Source: Terana coerulea (Eukaryota > Basidiomycota > Agaricomycetes > Polyporales > Phanerochaetaceae). Taken from it: DNA of 16,081 bases. Below are positions 1 to 8,435 of the stretch, piece after piece. Below the pieces are notes generated by a model. It worked only from the letters and a program-made list of their open reading frames with translations. It was not told where the DNA came from and searched no databases. How positions within the stretch are numbered: position 1 is the first letter of the stretch; the number at the start of each line of letters is the position of its first letter. The stretch lies in the NCBI GenBank assembly GCA_024811115.1, contig JAKOGH010000267.1, positions 1-16,081 on the forward strand, given 5' to 3'. Made by a program: the position numbers and the translations under genes.

Positions 1-44
1 CGACCTCCTCGACCAACTCATTCAACCTGAAGGGCCGACGCCTT

Positions 45-420
45 TCACGCCGGACCGTTTCTGCAGGTGCCCGTGAGACCCTCTAGCACCGCAGTTTCGG
101 TGCCGACAGACTCCTCTCGCAAGTACGTCAGGTTATTCTGAATGAGAGTTACAATAGTCCCCGCGATGTTACCGCCAAGCTGATGAGTATATGTTGTCAC
201 GGTCGTCGGAGACAGGGACGAATAGAAAGGGTATCAACGGGCGCTTTCTCCAAAGCGATTCTAAGCGCCTGAGGATCCTTGATCGTTCTGACTTGCACGG
301 CCACCGTCTCCTTGGCATCCTCGAGGGCAAAGTTACTTTTAGTGCGTAGCTGTACGAGAAAACTCAGGGCTGGAAGCTCCAATTGGATTGCTGGCGAGAT
401 ATCACGACATCTGGACACTT
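45..420 (-). CDS. possible 3' end of an unidentified minus-strand gene (partial, two exons)
   Basis: I do not recognise this protein. Two overlapping minus-strand reading frames look like protein. The upstream one (about 420 down to 239) contains FALEDAKETVAVQV and ALRIALEKAP. The downstream one (179 down to the TGA at 45-47) contains LGGNIAGTIVTLIQNNLTY and ends GLTGTCRNGPA. They join in frame if a 59 nt intron is removed (positions 238 to 180). This intron has a weak donor GTTGAT, a branch-like CGTGAC, and acceptor ATCAG. A one-base indel would also join them. The upstream exon opens just after possible acceptors (TTCAG or TCCAG near 411-426), so the 5' part and the start codon are not located. 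The product is rich in A, L, T and E with no cysteine motif I can name. Confidence is low to moderate because it rests on sequence texture and splice logic only. Confidence 0.4.
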
Positions 421-619
421 CGCTGAAGACGATGGATTAACGCAGCGCTGCCTGAGTTATGATGCTGTCGGGTGCAGACCGGCATTGCGCGGAGGTAAGT
501 ACCTGCAATAACTACTCTTCATCCCCTCCAAGGACTTTTCTATTGCTAGAGTAGAAATAGATAAACAGCCGGACGCGAATACTTATGTCGAGACTTTCTA
601 TAGTTCCATGACTTGCGTC
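421..619. other. short stretch with no gene recognised
   Basis: There is no supported gene here. A plus-strand GTAAGT donor-like site lies at about 495-500 but no exon of recognisable coding quality leads into it. The stretch may hold 5' parts of the minus-strand gene that ends at 45. Confidence 0.3.
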
Positions 620-1024
620 TCCATCACTGCAGTCATCAGCGCCACCACGTCCGCGCCCGACGAAAGAGGACGAACCGTAGTGACCTGTTCGTTCGCCGTG
701 CTCTGGCCGAGCTCGTCCCGCGTTGACTCCTGCAAAAACGTCTGATGGCGGTTAGCCCCCATGGTCATCGTTGAGTCAGGCGCCGCCGAAACACGACGGG
801 CGCGACCACGTCGGGACCGCTTATTCTGTTGATGGACACCATCCGCCCGCATATGTGTTGCTGTTGGCATCTCGCGTTTTACGTGACCATGTATTGCCGT
901 CCCCGCACTCTTCCCGACCATGCCTCACATGGTGATGGGCGGACGTTCCCCGAGCCTAGTCAACGACGCTCAATACGGCGGGTTGGACGGGCAGTGCAGC
1001 CCGCGCCTGCGCATCTTCGACGAG

Positions 1025-1030
1025 TATAAA
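1025..1030 (+). promoter_or_regulatory. TATA box of LysM gene A
   Basis: TATAAA in the context GAGTATAAAGGC, 68 bases before the ATG. It sits just after the conserved GC-rich block shared with copy B. Position and spacing fit a fungal core promoter. Confidence 0.65.
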
Positions 1031-1097
1031 GGCGGGTCGCAAAGACCTGGAGCAGCAGGCTCAGCTCACTTCTCAGCTTTCCCTGTTCTATCCGACG

Positions 1098-1756
1098 ATG
1101 TTCGCCCGTGCTCAGCTCCTCGTCCTCGCCGTCGCTGCGGTCTTCTCCGCCAAAGGTACGCAGCTTTCCTCGTGTATTGTATACATTCCCGTCAGATGTA
1201 CTCACTGTCTACGCTTCTGTAGTCTATGCGGACATTCCTTCCAACTGTGCGCGCGACTACGAGGTCCGTCTCGGGGACACCTGCGACAAGATCTCTGCGC
1301 TGGTGAACGCCTCCACGTGAGTACTTTAAGCTGCGTCACGTCTTCCTCGATGCTCAACGATCATTTAGCTTCCAGCTTGCCTTCGTGAACAATGGTACCA
1401 TCAACACTGATTGCTCCAATCTTGCGTTGGGAGAGGTCCGTTTTATTCGCAGCTGTGAAGTGCCCTTTAATAACTCTCTTCCTAGGACATCTGTCTGGGT
1501 ATCACCGGCCAGGACTGCACCACAGTCCACGTCATCCAGAGCGGAGACAACTGTGTCGACATTGCTGCGGCCGCCGGCACCGATTACAGCACCATCCTGG
1601 CGAACAACCCCAACGTGAACAACCTTTGCAGCAACATCTACCCCGGCGAGGCAAGTCGTCTCTGCCGTAGACATGGAATGACATTTGGCTGACTTGCTCT
1701 TCGAACAGGTTCTCTGCGTGGCTAACACTGTCATTTCATACACTACTTCCGCATGA
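1098..1756 (+). CDS. secreted protein with two LysM domains (CBM50), copy A
   Basis: Predicted secreted glycan-binding protein. LysM modules bind chitin or other GlcNAc polymers, and in fungi such proteins act outside the cell on wall glycans. Exons: 1098-1155, 1223-1316, 1369-1435, 1486-1650, 1709-1756. The spliced length is 432 nt, 143 residues. Residues 1-22 form a signal peptide with a hydrophobic core and likely cleavage after VYA. LysM 1 covers about residues 32-76 and LysM 2 about 88-131. Each has the GD-x-C start, an asparagine-rich middle (AFVNNGTIN; LANNPNVNN) and a GE-xx-C or GE-x-C end. Eight cysteines (28, 40, 66, 76, 84, 96, 121, 131) suggest four disulfides. N48-A-S and N59-G-T are N-glycosylation sites. 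There is no membrane anchor or catalytic domain. The last intron (1651-1708) starts with GC (gcaagt) instead of GT. The ATG is the first one after the TATA box and matches copy B. The specific ligand and biological role are inferred. Confidence 0.9.
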
Positions 1757-2507
1757 TCGTTAAAGCACGACTGTTTGAGTAATATCACTTGAGTTTCTCT
1801 TAGCTTCCGGTGCTTAATGTCATAAGTGCTGTGTCAATTTTATCTCGTATTCTAGTACATGCTCGAGTCACTCGAGTTCCTTGTCGATGTGATGAGTTTG
1901 TGAATAGAACTGCGAATTTGGGTTAGCGGCGTAAGTATCATGCTCATGTCATATCTATTTTTTGCCTCTCGCTGCTCCTATTCGCACTGAACTAGGCTGA
2001 ATGCCAGCCGGTTACTCGTATTCTGCCTGCTAGAGTGAGCGCTAAGGGCTTCGTGGCGTCCACGAGTTTCCCACGACATATGGTGTCACGCGTGAGCTGT
2101 CTGCCATGATTAATGTCATGTGAAATAAATTTGCATTATTGTACCACATAATTTTGGCGTAAAGTATAAAGCCACGATTCCGTATCTTACATCCACATAG
2201 GGGGTAACGGCCGCCAAACTAAACGTTACGTGACATCAAATGTGACATGACGCTGAAGGCGGGAGTGATGCGCCATTCGATGCGCCGTCCCCGAAATGGG
2301 CAGGCGCTGATTGGCCGACACGGGGCGCTTTGCGAAATTTCAGCTCTGCTGCAAGTTCAGAGTCAGATTAGGATTCATGCTTGTTTTCCTCTCCGTTCCC
2401 AAGAGACCCAGCTACTCTCTTCTTGCCCGTCTCGCCCATTCGAACTCTAAACGAAAGCCTTTGACACGGCCTGGCTTTCTTGCGCAGGCACTTCTCGGAC
2501 GACCCCC
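1757..2507. other. intergenic: LysM A 3' flank and Trm2 upstream region
   Basis: No gene is supported here. The first 340 bases are the duplicated 3' flank of LysM gene A. A plus-strand TATAAA lies at 2165-2170, about 340 bases before the Trm2 ATG, with ACGTGAC-type sequence near 2226-2232. A pyrimidine-rich CTTTCTTGCGCAG ends at about 2487, just before the Trm2 start. It would make a good splice acceptor, so a 5' UTR intron is possible. Confidence 0.4.
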
Positions 2508-4682
2508 ATGCCTTCAGAGGAACGAAGTCGTCCAACACCTGAACCGGAGGCGCGTCATGTCGACAAGAAGCCTCGTCTGCACGGGCTAGAAGATGCTGCA
2601 GATTCAGCCAAGAGGCGGCCGGAGGCGAATCTGGATGCACCGGTGGAAGCTATGGATGGTGGAGACAGTGCTCTGAAAAAGAGCTGAACAAGGAGGGTCA
2701 AGGAAGACCGAGGGAAAATTCAGCAAGAGAACGACAGCGCGCAGGGCAAAGAAACTGCACAAGTCAGTAGAGCCATACTCAAACGAACACATCATCTCCT
2801 TGGACGTGCTCGCTCTTCTCGGGGAGGAGGCCGTCCACGCAGCGGAGGCAGAAGGCAGCGAACGCAAGGCACCTTTCGAGAATCAAACGGAGCTGGAGCT
2901 GACTGTGTCGGCACTGTCGTCGAACGGTACGTGCCTTGGCTTGCTGTCTATGCAGTTCTGCTCGCCGTTCCGCAGCGGACTGCCGCGTGCCCATGACCAA
3001 GTTCATTCAGGTCGAATGACCTTTGCGAGGTTGGCCATCTGCACGCGGCTCTTCCGCCTGGTTTGAGCTACATGATGTATCTGATACTTTTTCCCGCAGG
3101 CGAATCGCTTTCAGTGGCACCGGCACCGTACCCACCATGGGTCGTCCTTACACCTTTCGCCCTTCCCGGCGAGACAATTCGTGCAAGAATCTACAGGAAT
3201 GAACGCCTCTACTCTCACGCGGACTTGTTGGAGATTTTAAAGCCTAATCCCGAAATGCGGGATGACAGCCTGGTGCGGTGCAAGTACTTCGGAAAATGTG
3301 CTGGGTGTCAGTATCAAGTAAGTGCGTCGACTACCGAGTTGAAGATATTTCTAAATAACCATTAATGCGGCCGTAGATGCTCTCGTATGATACGCAGCTG
3401 GACCTGAAGCGAAATGTCATTGTAAAGGCCTACAAGAATCTTTCAGGTAAGTCTGATGAAAATTTTGGTCATTGGATGTCCAGCTCAATGCCATGCAGGG
3501 TTTCCTCCATCATCTGTTCCCACCATTGGACCCACCATTGCTTCGCCTCTCCAGTACGGCTACCGCACTAAAATAACGCCGCATTTCGATGCCCCTCCCA
3601 AGAAGCTGAAGCTCAAACCTGAGGATTCTGCCAGCGGCGTAAAGCCAGAATGGCTGAACGTAGGATTCAACTTGATTGGCACGCGCAAGGTTATGGATAT
3701 AGAGGTTCATAACGCCTTCGCCCATTAAATTGAAGCCATGCCTGACGTCCTTATTTCTTTCGGTCTCAGGAGTGTCCTATTGCTGCTCCAGTCATCAATG
3801 AGGCTTACCCGTCCATTCGAGAAAACATCTTCAAGTAAGCCTTGTCATATAGACTCGCGTAAAACGAAGCTTACTGCGCCGTTCGAAAGGAATATCCACA
3901 CATATAAAAAGGGCGTTTCACTCCTCCTTCGAGAATCACTCATGGTGCCCACTTCTGAGGCCACGACCGAGACTGCACCTGAAGCCATGACGACTGACGA
4001 CCTCGCGTCGGCATTTGAGAAGAAGATTTGCGTCACCGACCACAGGGGCAGCATACGTGAACGCGTCGGCGACATGCTGTTCGAGTACACGGCCGGCTCG
4101 TTCTTCCAGAACAACAACTCCATCCTCGTACCGTTGACATCTTACGTCCGGGACGCCATCTTCCCTGAAGCGGCGCCGCCAGACCCGCGCCCCACTCACC
4201 TCGTCGACGCATACTGCGGCAGCGGCCTCTTTTCCATCATGCTGTCGCCGCACTTCGAGAAAGTCAGTGGCATCGAGCTCTCGGTGGACTCCATCCGGTC
4301 TGCAAAGGAAAACGCTCGTCTCAACAACATCTCGGAAGAGAAGATATCGTTCATGGATGGTGACGCGACGAATATCTTCGACACTGTATCGGACTTTCCC
4401 AGAGACAAGTCCGTTCTTATCATCGACCCGCCGCGGAAGGGCTCGGACGAGAAGTTCATCGACCAGCTCATCCGATTTGCTTGCCAGACGGTGGTCTACG
4501 TGAGCTGCAACGTGCATACCCAGGCTCGCGACATTGGGATGATCTTGGAAAAGAGCAAGGCCATGGAGGGAAGGCGGTATGTAGTGGAGAGCATTAGGGG
4601 ATTCGATCTGTTCCCTCAGACGGCGCATGTGGAGTCCGTTGCAGTCCTCAGGCTCGTAGACAAGGAGCCAATACAGGTATAG
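2508..4682 (+). CDS. TRM2: tRNA (uracil-5-)-methyltransferase, Trm2/TrmA-RlmD family, with a frame break in exon 1
   Basis: Homologue of the enzyme that makes 5-methyluridine at position 54 of tRNA, using S-adenosylmethionine. Exons: 2508-2926, 3100-3317, 3377-3446, 3499-3704, 3770-3834, 3890-4682. All introns are GT-AG, 52-173 nt. About 589 residues result once the break is allowed for. Order: charged, low-complexity N-terminus; TRAM-like segment (about 120-180); cysteine cluster C200-x5-C206-x2-C209 plus C306, the 4Fe-4S pattern of RlmD-type enzymes; FFQNNN; SAM loop LVDAYCGSGLF (430-440); DPPRKG (505-510); nucleophile C532 in YVSCNV; FPQTAHVE with general base E574. Odd: the frame starting at the ATG stops at 2685-2687. 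Reading continues in the next frame if one A of the run 2676-2680 is skipped, and the following residues match the family. This is a sequence error, a polymorphism or a true lesion. Exon 6 reads openly to the TAG at 4680. The enzyme assignment is firm, and the N-terminal 60 residues are uncertain. Confidence 0.92.
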
Positions 4683-4799
4683 TACATCTAGCGTTTCATA
4701 ATACAGGACATGCTTTCATTGGCCGTTAGGATAGCCCGGCATCTTTCAATTCGGGTACAGCTATGATATAACTTACCAGTCAGCCGTCTACATGGCAAT

Positions 4800-5155
4800 A
4801 CAATGACTATCCACACCTTTCCGAGATTAGAAGATTCAGAGGACACTCTGCTTAATGTGCTTCACGAATTGTTCGGTAGTCTCACCAAGCTCTTCGACAA
4901 GGTATTTTTTTATTTCGAGACCGACACCATGCTCTCCAGTACCTCATACTGAGATCAGCTGGTTCAAGCTGCGAGCCAAGAGGCAATCAACCTACAGGTG
5001 CCGTCCAGTAACACAGCATGCTGCACCATTCGAGCAACGACATCTTTGGCGATTGCGTTTTCCTCCTGCGATAGATCACCATTGCGTGCAGATTGTCGTC
5101 GCCCACACACCGATAACACGTCAGTACGCTCGAACCAATGCCGTGCAAGTCAACT
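4800..5155 (-). pseudogene. relic of a D-lactate dehydrogenase-type FAD oxidase, C-terminal part
   Basis: Minus-strand remnant of the FAD-linked oxidase C-terminal domain (D-lactate dehydrogenase/glycolate oxidase GlcD group). The pieces run from about 5150 downward: DLHGIGSSVL, then VGDDNLHAMVIYR (family metal-site motif HVGDGNxH, first His not preserved), then in another frame EENAIAKDVVARMVQHAVLL followed by DGTC. An intron at 4995-4943 (donor GTAGGT, acceptor ATGAG) splices exactly to give GTCTGEHGVG, the family hallmark. Next come LEIKKYLVEELGE and HIKQSV. There the frame is lost and the expected PLNLLNPGK ending appears only in shifted frames (about 4840-4812). I count at least three indel frame breaks. 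The N-terminal FAD-binding half is not visible upstream. It is convergent to Trm2, with about 120 bases between them. The family is clear; the exact substrate class is inferred. Confidence 0.82.
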
Positions 5156-6090
5156 TATCTACGCATTGTCGTTCGCCTCCGTCCCATTCCTGTTAGAAAT
5201 GAATTGACACTGTGTAAAGGAGTCGGGACGGCAATTGCTTCAACTTGACATGCTGGTGTTCTGGTATGTTCAGGAGGATAACGAGTTCATGAACGACCTG
5301 TAACGTCCGTTTCGCCGAGTGTAGGAAAGGTATTTGTTTCTGTGCAACAAAGCGTGAAATTCCAGTGCATTGCGTGGGTAATGTTCATGGTATAGCAGCG
5401 TGAAGCGCCTCTGTGCACCAAGGGTCGACTGTGGTGGTGATAGGCAAGCGTACTTTAAGAATATGGCTGGCGCTTGTCGGCAACGCCTCTCGGGCAGCTC
5501 GGTCGAGAGTCGAGACTCAACGCGGCGTCTGTGCACTAAAATCACATGCAGACGCGCCGATCGAGCTTGGACGCGCCGCGGTCAGCCTCAAGTCAGCCTG
5601 TCCGCCTGTCCGCCTCCAGCCAGCCTCAGCGAGATAAAAAGCCCCGCTAGTCCTATGTTTTCGTTAGAAGAGCTTGCTCTCTACCAGCATCATAACAAAC
5701 AGGCAGGCCTGTCTACAAACTCCACGTCGATGATTCGTATAAGCAAGGTCAGCTTTAGTGCCATCATCTTATACACAGGGCAGAAGCTTATCGTCGTGGC
5801 TAGAAAGCAAAGGTAGGTCACAGAAGAAGATGCTGGAGAAGATAAAAGTAGGTACCCCTTGCTTGTTGCTTGACACTGCCCTCATCCCGGGTGCGTTAGA
5901 AATCGTCGTCGGCACTGGTGTCGACTTGACATGAAAGTGAGCATACCGGTACCGTCACTGTGATATATAAAGCTTGCTCACCATGACCCTGGGTGCTCCG
6001 AACAGAAAAATGTTATAACACGTGAGCCGCATGGCTGCGTACATACCCCTGAGGACTATATGATGCGCACATACGTGAGTCACGGTGTAT
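5156..6090 (+). other. gene-poor stretch with two TATA-like elements and a weak small-gene candidate
   Basis: I see no convincing gene. At 5581-5630 there are short imperfect repeats of GTCAGCCT and GTCCGCCT. They are followed by a TATA-like GATAAAAA (5633-5640), a pyrimidine-containing leader and ATG 5730 (MIRISKVSFSAIIL, signal-peptide-like). A GTAGGT donor-like site lies near 5812-5817, but the downstream exon is unclear (one option reads EIVVGTGVDLT then stop near 5930). A second TATA-like element, TATATAA, is at 5963-5969 and leads to nothing coding that I can recognise. Confidence 0.25.
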
Positions 6091-6159
6091 GCCTGCGCTT
6101 GGGGTCTGCATATTTAACAGTATCAATTATATAGGACCAACGGAGAGTCCCCCTCGAGG

Positions 6160-6460
6160 CTCCCTGTCTGGCGAGTGCGTTGAGTGCTTCCTAGCGTTCG
6201 GCTCGAGTAAGTGCCCGTTGGCCATACCAACACTAGTCTCTCACCATCATTCGCCTTCGCAGATGTTTCATCTTCAGAAGCCTGGGATGCCCAGAGAAAC
6301 TTCAGTGTCTTTGCGACGTTGTCAGCCTTCAGATGTATGTCAGCCACTTCTCTCAGATGGTGAACTCTCACTCACCATCCACGCAGGTCCCAGAAGTCGA
6401 CTCTCTGTCACCACTTTCCAACCTGCCTCAACCGAAACACACCACCCATTTCGTATGGAC
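6160..6460 (+). pseudogene. unidentified coding-like scrap with an intron signature
   Basis: A plus-strand segment ends GCTCGA before a GTAAGT donor (6208-6213). It resumes after TTCGCAG (about 6262) as DVSSSEAWDAQRNFSVFATL and then, after a one-base frame change in GCCTTCAGATG, as QMYVSHFSQMVNSHSP. The texture and the good splice pair suggest a former gene. I do not recognise the family. It runs directly into the zone of 16-base repeats. Chance cannot be excluded. Confidence 0.25.
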
Positions 6461-7035
6461 CGCGAAACCTGTAGCGAGTCCTTCCCCACGACACAGAGTG
6501 GCCTCCGCCTGGCTTCTAGAGAAAGACTCTAGAGCTGGAGCCGACAGTACCCCGAGAGGGGTCCTCGGCGAGGAGGTCAACATCGGTGCCCCGCGAAACC
6601 TGTAGCGGAGGATTGGGGTTGGTGTGTTACCGGGCGAGGTGGGGACGAGGGAGGGACGGTGAGTTGGGCTTCTACTGACAGCTGGCGGAGAGGACGAGGC
6701 GAGGCGCAGCGTCGACCTGTGGCGCTCGCGGGTCCTCTCAACGTCGGCCAGTGCTGCTTCATCTCATCAGCAACTCAGGTAAGTCCTCGAGTCTTGGCGT
6801 ACTCACCGTTTACTGAACAATCCTGCCTGCAGATTTACGTCTGAGCACCGTCTCTCGGTGTCTCACTGTCCTTTGCTCGACCGTAGGTGTCTTCCTTTTG
6901 ATCGGCACGCGAAACCTGTAGCGATTGTCTGAAGACGCAGAGCGCCTGTCGTCCGCGAAACCTGTAGCGGGGCCCTCCAACCGCGAAAGTGGTGTTGGGC
7001 TAGGCAGCGCTTGGCGCCTCGCGAAACCTGTAGCG
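6461..7035. repeat. five copies of a 16-base motif CGCGAAACCTGTAGCG
   Basis: Exact copies lie at 6461-6476, 6592-6607, 6908-6923, 6954-6969 and 7020-7035, all in the same orientation. Spacings are irregular (131, 316, 46 and 66 bases). Three copies extend to GCGG on the right, and two of those have CCGC on the left (6591-6608, 6953-6970), giving 4-base inverted ends CCGC...GCGG. The DNA between copies is unrelated from copy to copy apart from local G-rich stretches, so this is neither a simple tandem array nor CRISPR. A sixth partial match, CCGCGAAAG, is at 6981. The function is unknown. Confidence 0.85.
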
Positions 7036-7283
7036 GGGATAGCGAAGAGGTACGGTACGAGCTTGGATGATGAGGCAGCGGCGGAGGGTGCGAAGGCGGG
7101 AACGAGGGTTGTTTGTAGATGGAGTGTGGGAGGCAGAGGTCCTAGGTCTCTGTTCATGTCTTCCCTTCGGCACTGGTTTGTTCACTGTAGGATCTTTCAA
7201 AGGTATTCTGGTGGAGTGGACGGTATATATGGGAGCATCAAAAAACCCTGAACCACTCTTTAGTTGAAGTAGGATTTCAGATA

Positions 7284-7540
7284 TTAGGTAACATCCGGGG
7301 ATGGAGGACGTGCGTACATGGTTCTCGCCATCCCCAGCTTGAGCTTCCCAGCCTTCTCATATGCGTCGGCCTCCTGGAGATAGCTCTCGTCTTCTTCTCT
7401 TCGGCACCTATTTAGTCGTCGTCGGTTTGCATCTCAGCCATTTCGCGGAAGTAAATCCCGATGAGTTGGTCTACATGAGCGGGGTAGACGGACTTAGATG
7501 GGGGGAGTTCGTGGGAAGGTGTGCACGGTAACCGCCCGAT
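7284..7540 (-). pseudogene. unidentified minus-strand coding-like remnant
   Basis: Two minus-strand pieces look like protein but are in different frames. The upstream piece contains ELPPSKSVYPAHVDQLIGIY and ends MAEMQTDDD at the TAA at 7412-7414. The downstream piece contains EEDESYLQEADAYEKAGKLK and then GMARTMYARPPSPDVT, ending at the TAA at 7284-7286. They abut near 7400, with no good splice pair between them. They may be one broken exon. I do not recognise the family. Confidence 0.3.
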
Positions 7541-8099
7541 ACGGCAACTAGCAGCTTTGGTTCCTAACAAAACCAAACACGTCGCGAGCGTCATGATCCA
7601 CTTTCTCACGGTATGCAACAACTCCTCTTACACAGTCTCGTCTCACATTGGCGTTCACAAGCCGTGAGTAGTGCGTACTATGCATGGTGTATATCATCTA
7701 ACTCTCTGCAATATAGGTTGTGTTACGCTATAACGTTGCAACATGGCATATCTGGTATGCACGCGGCCCAAGCTGCAAGCGCGTCAAAAGACTGGCTTCA
7801 TTCCTGGTGGTTGCGCTCATAAGCTCGCACCAAAGCTGATGCCCACAACCAGTCTGGCTGAAGCATTTTGCCTGAACTGAACTGAAGCGAATATAGCTGC
7901 ACAGTCTACTACGCTGTCCGACATCGACTGAACAACTCGACTTGGCTAATAGTCGACATTCCGGTCAACTCCAAACTTGAACACCGACAGTTCACGGAGA
8001 TAGCTGTCAATGCTCGCTGTGAGTCTTCCCTGGAGCTTTCTGTCGCTTGAACTTGGATGATCCTGGATCAGAGAAATCAAAGCTTGTACGGCCATAAGC
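7541..8099. other. intergenic stretch, little recognisable
   Basis: No gene is recognised. The right part (7946-8099) overlaps a minus-strand open frame continuing from the ADVVALM block of duplication copy B. Confidence 0.3.
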
Positions 8100-8164
8100 A
8101 TTGTCATCACTCGGATCATCAGCGCCACTACGTCCGCGCCCCGACGAACAAGGACGCATAACAC
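7946..8164 (-). other. open frame with ADVVALM block, shared with the other duplicate
   Basis: A 72-codon minus-strand frame contains RRGADVVALM, then SLIQDHPSSSDRKLQGRL. The duplicated flank of LysM gene A encodes SSGADVVALMTAVM in the same orientation (about 620-670) and stops ten codons later, at 598-600. The shared residues may reflect an old exon that lay upstream of the ancestral LysM gene, or simply shared DNA read in the same frame. The sequences outside the block do not match as protein. I do not recognise a family. Confidence 0.2.
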
Positions 8165-8435
8165 GGTTTATTGTTCACCACACCCACCTCGCATTGAATC
8201 CCGCATAAACATATGATGGCTGAGCATCAGCCTCCCCGTCAAGGCGCCCTCACGTTCAGGTCTACTGTTGGCATCTCTCGCTTTACGTGACTGTATCATC
8301 TGTCACTGCCTTTTCTCCGACAATGCCGCACACGTTGGTAATCAGCCGGACGCTTTCTCGAACCTAGTCAACGACGCTCAATGTGGAGGACTACTAGGCG
8401 GGCAGCACTGCCCGCGCCTGCGCAGTGTCGACGAG

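Larger units (their letters stand above)
620..2095 (+). repeat. segmental duplication, copy A (contains LysM gene A)
   Basis: This segment matches 8100-9545 in the same orientation. It includes an upstream flank, the whole five-exon LysM gene and part of the 3' flank. The left part shares the core CAGCGCCACxACGTCCGCGC (about 637 here, 8120 in copy B). The promoter shares an exact 20-base block (955-974 here, 8363-8382 in copy B) and CCCGCGCCTGCGCA near 1001. The right end shares GGGCTTCGTGGCGT (about 2047 here, 9497 in copy B). Exons are well conserved, while introns and flanks have diverged with indels. The limits are estimated by eye. Confidence 0.8.

Noticed and set aside
598..921. 107-codon minus-strand frame as a gene
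   Set aside because: Outside the ADVVALM block it is not conserved as protein in the duplicate, where the same region has a stop. Most of it is likely promoter DNA of LysM gene A.
1862..1876. CTCGAG TCA CTCGAG near-palindrome as an operator
   Set aside because: It lies in the 3' flank of LysM gene A, is not kept in copy B, and is short enough to be chance.
2800..3066. Independent gene starting at TTG 2800
   Set aside because: This is Trm2 exon 1 read through the donor at 2927 into intron 1. Nuclear fungal genes rarely use TTG starts.
3936..4628. 230-codon open frame on the minus strand
   Set aside because: It lies antisense to the last exon of Trm2, which has clear catalytic motifs. Its protein shows no family pattern, and long antisense frames are common in GC-rich genes.
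2508..4682. Calling Trm2 a pseudogene
   Set aside because: There is only one indel, in a homopolymer of the variable N-terminus. All other exons, splice sites and catalytic residues are intact, so a gene with a doubtful base is the better call.
6461..7035. CRISPR-like array
   Set aside because: The unit is too short (16 bases), the spacing varies from 46 to 316 bases, and the genome is eukaryotic.
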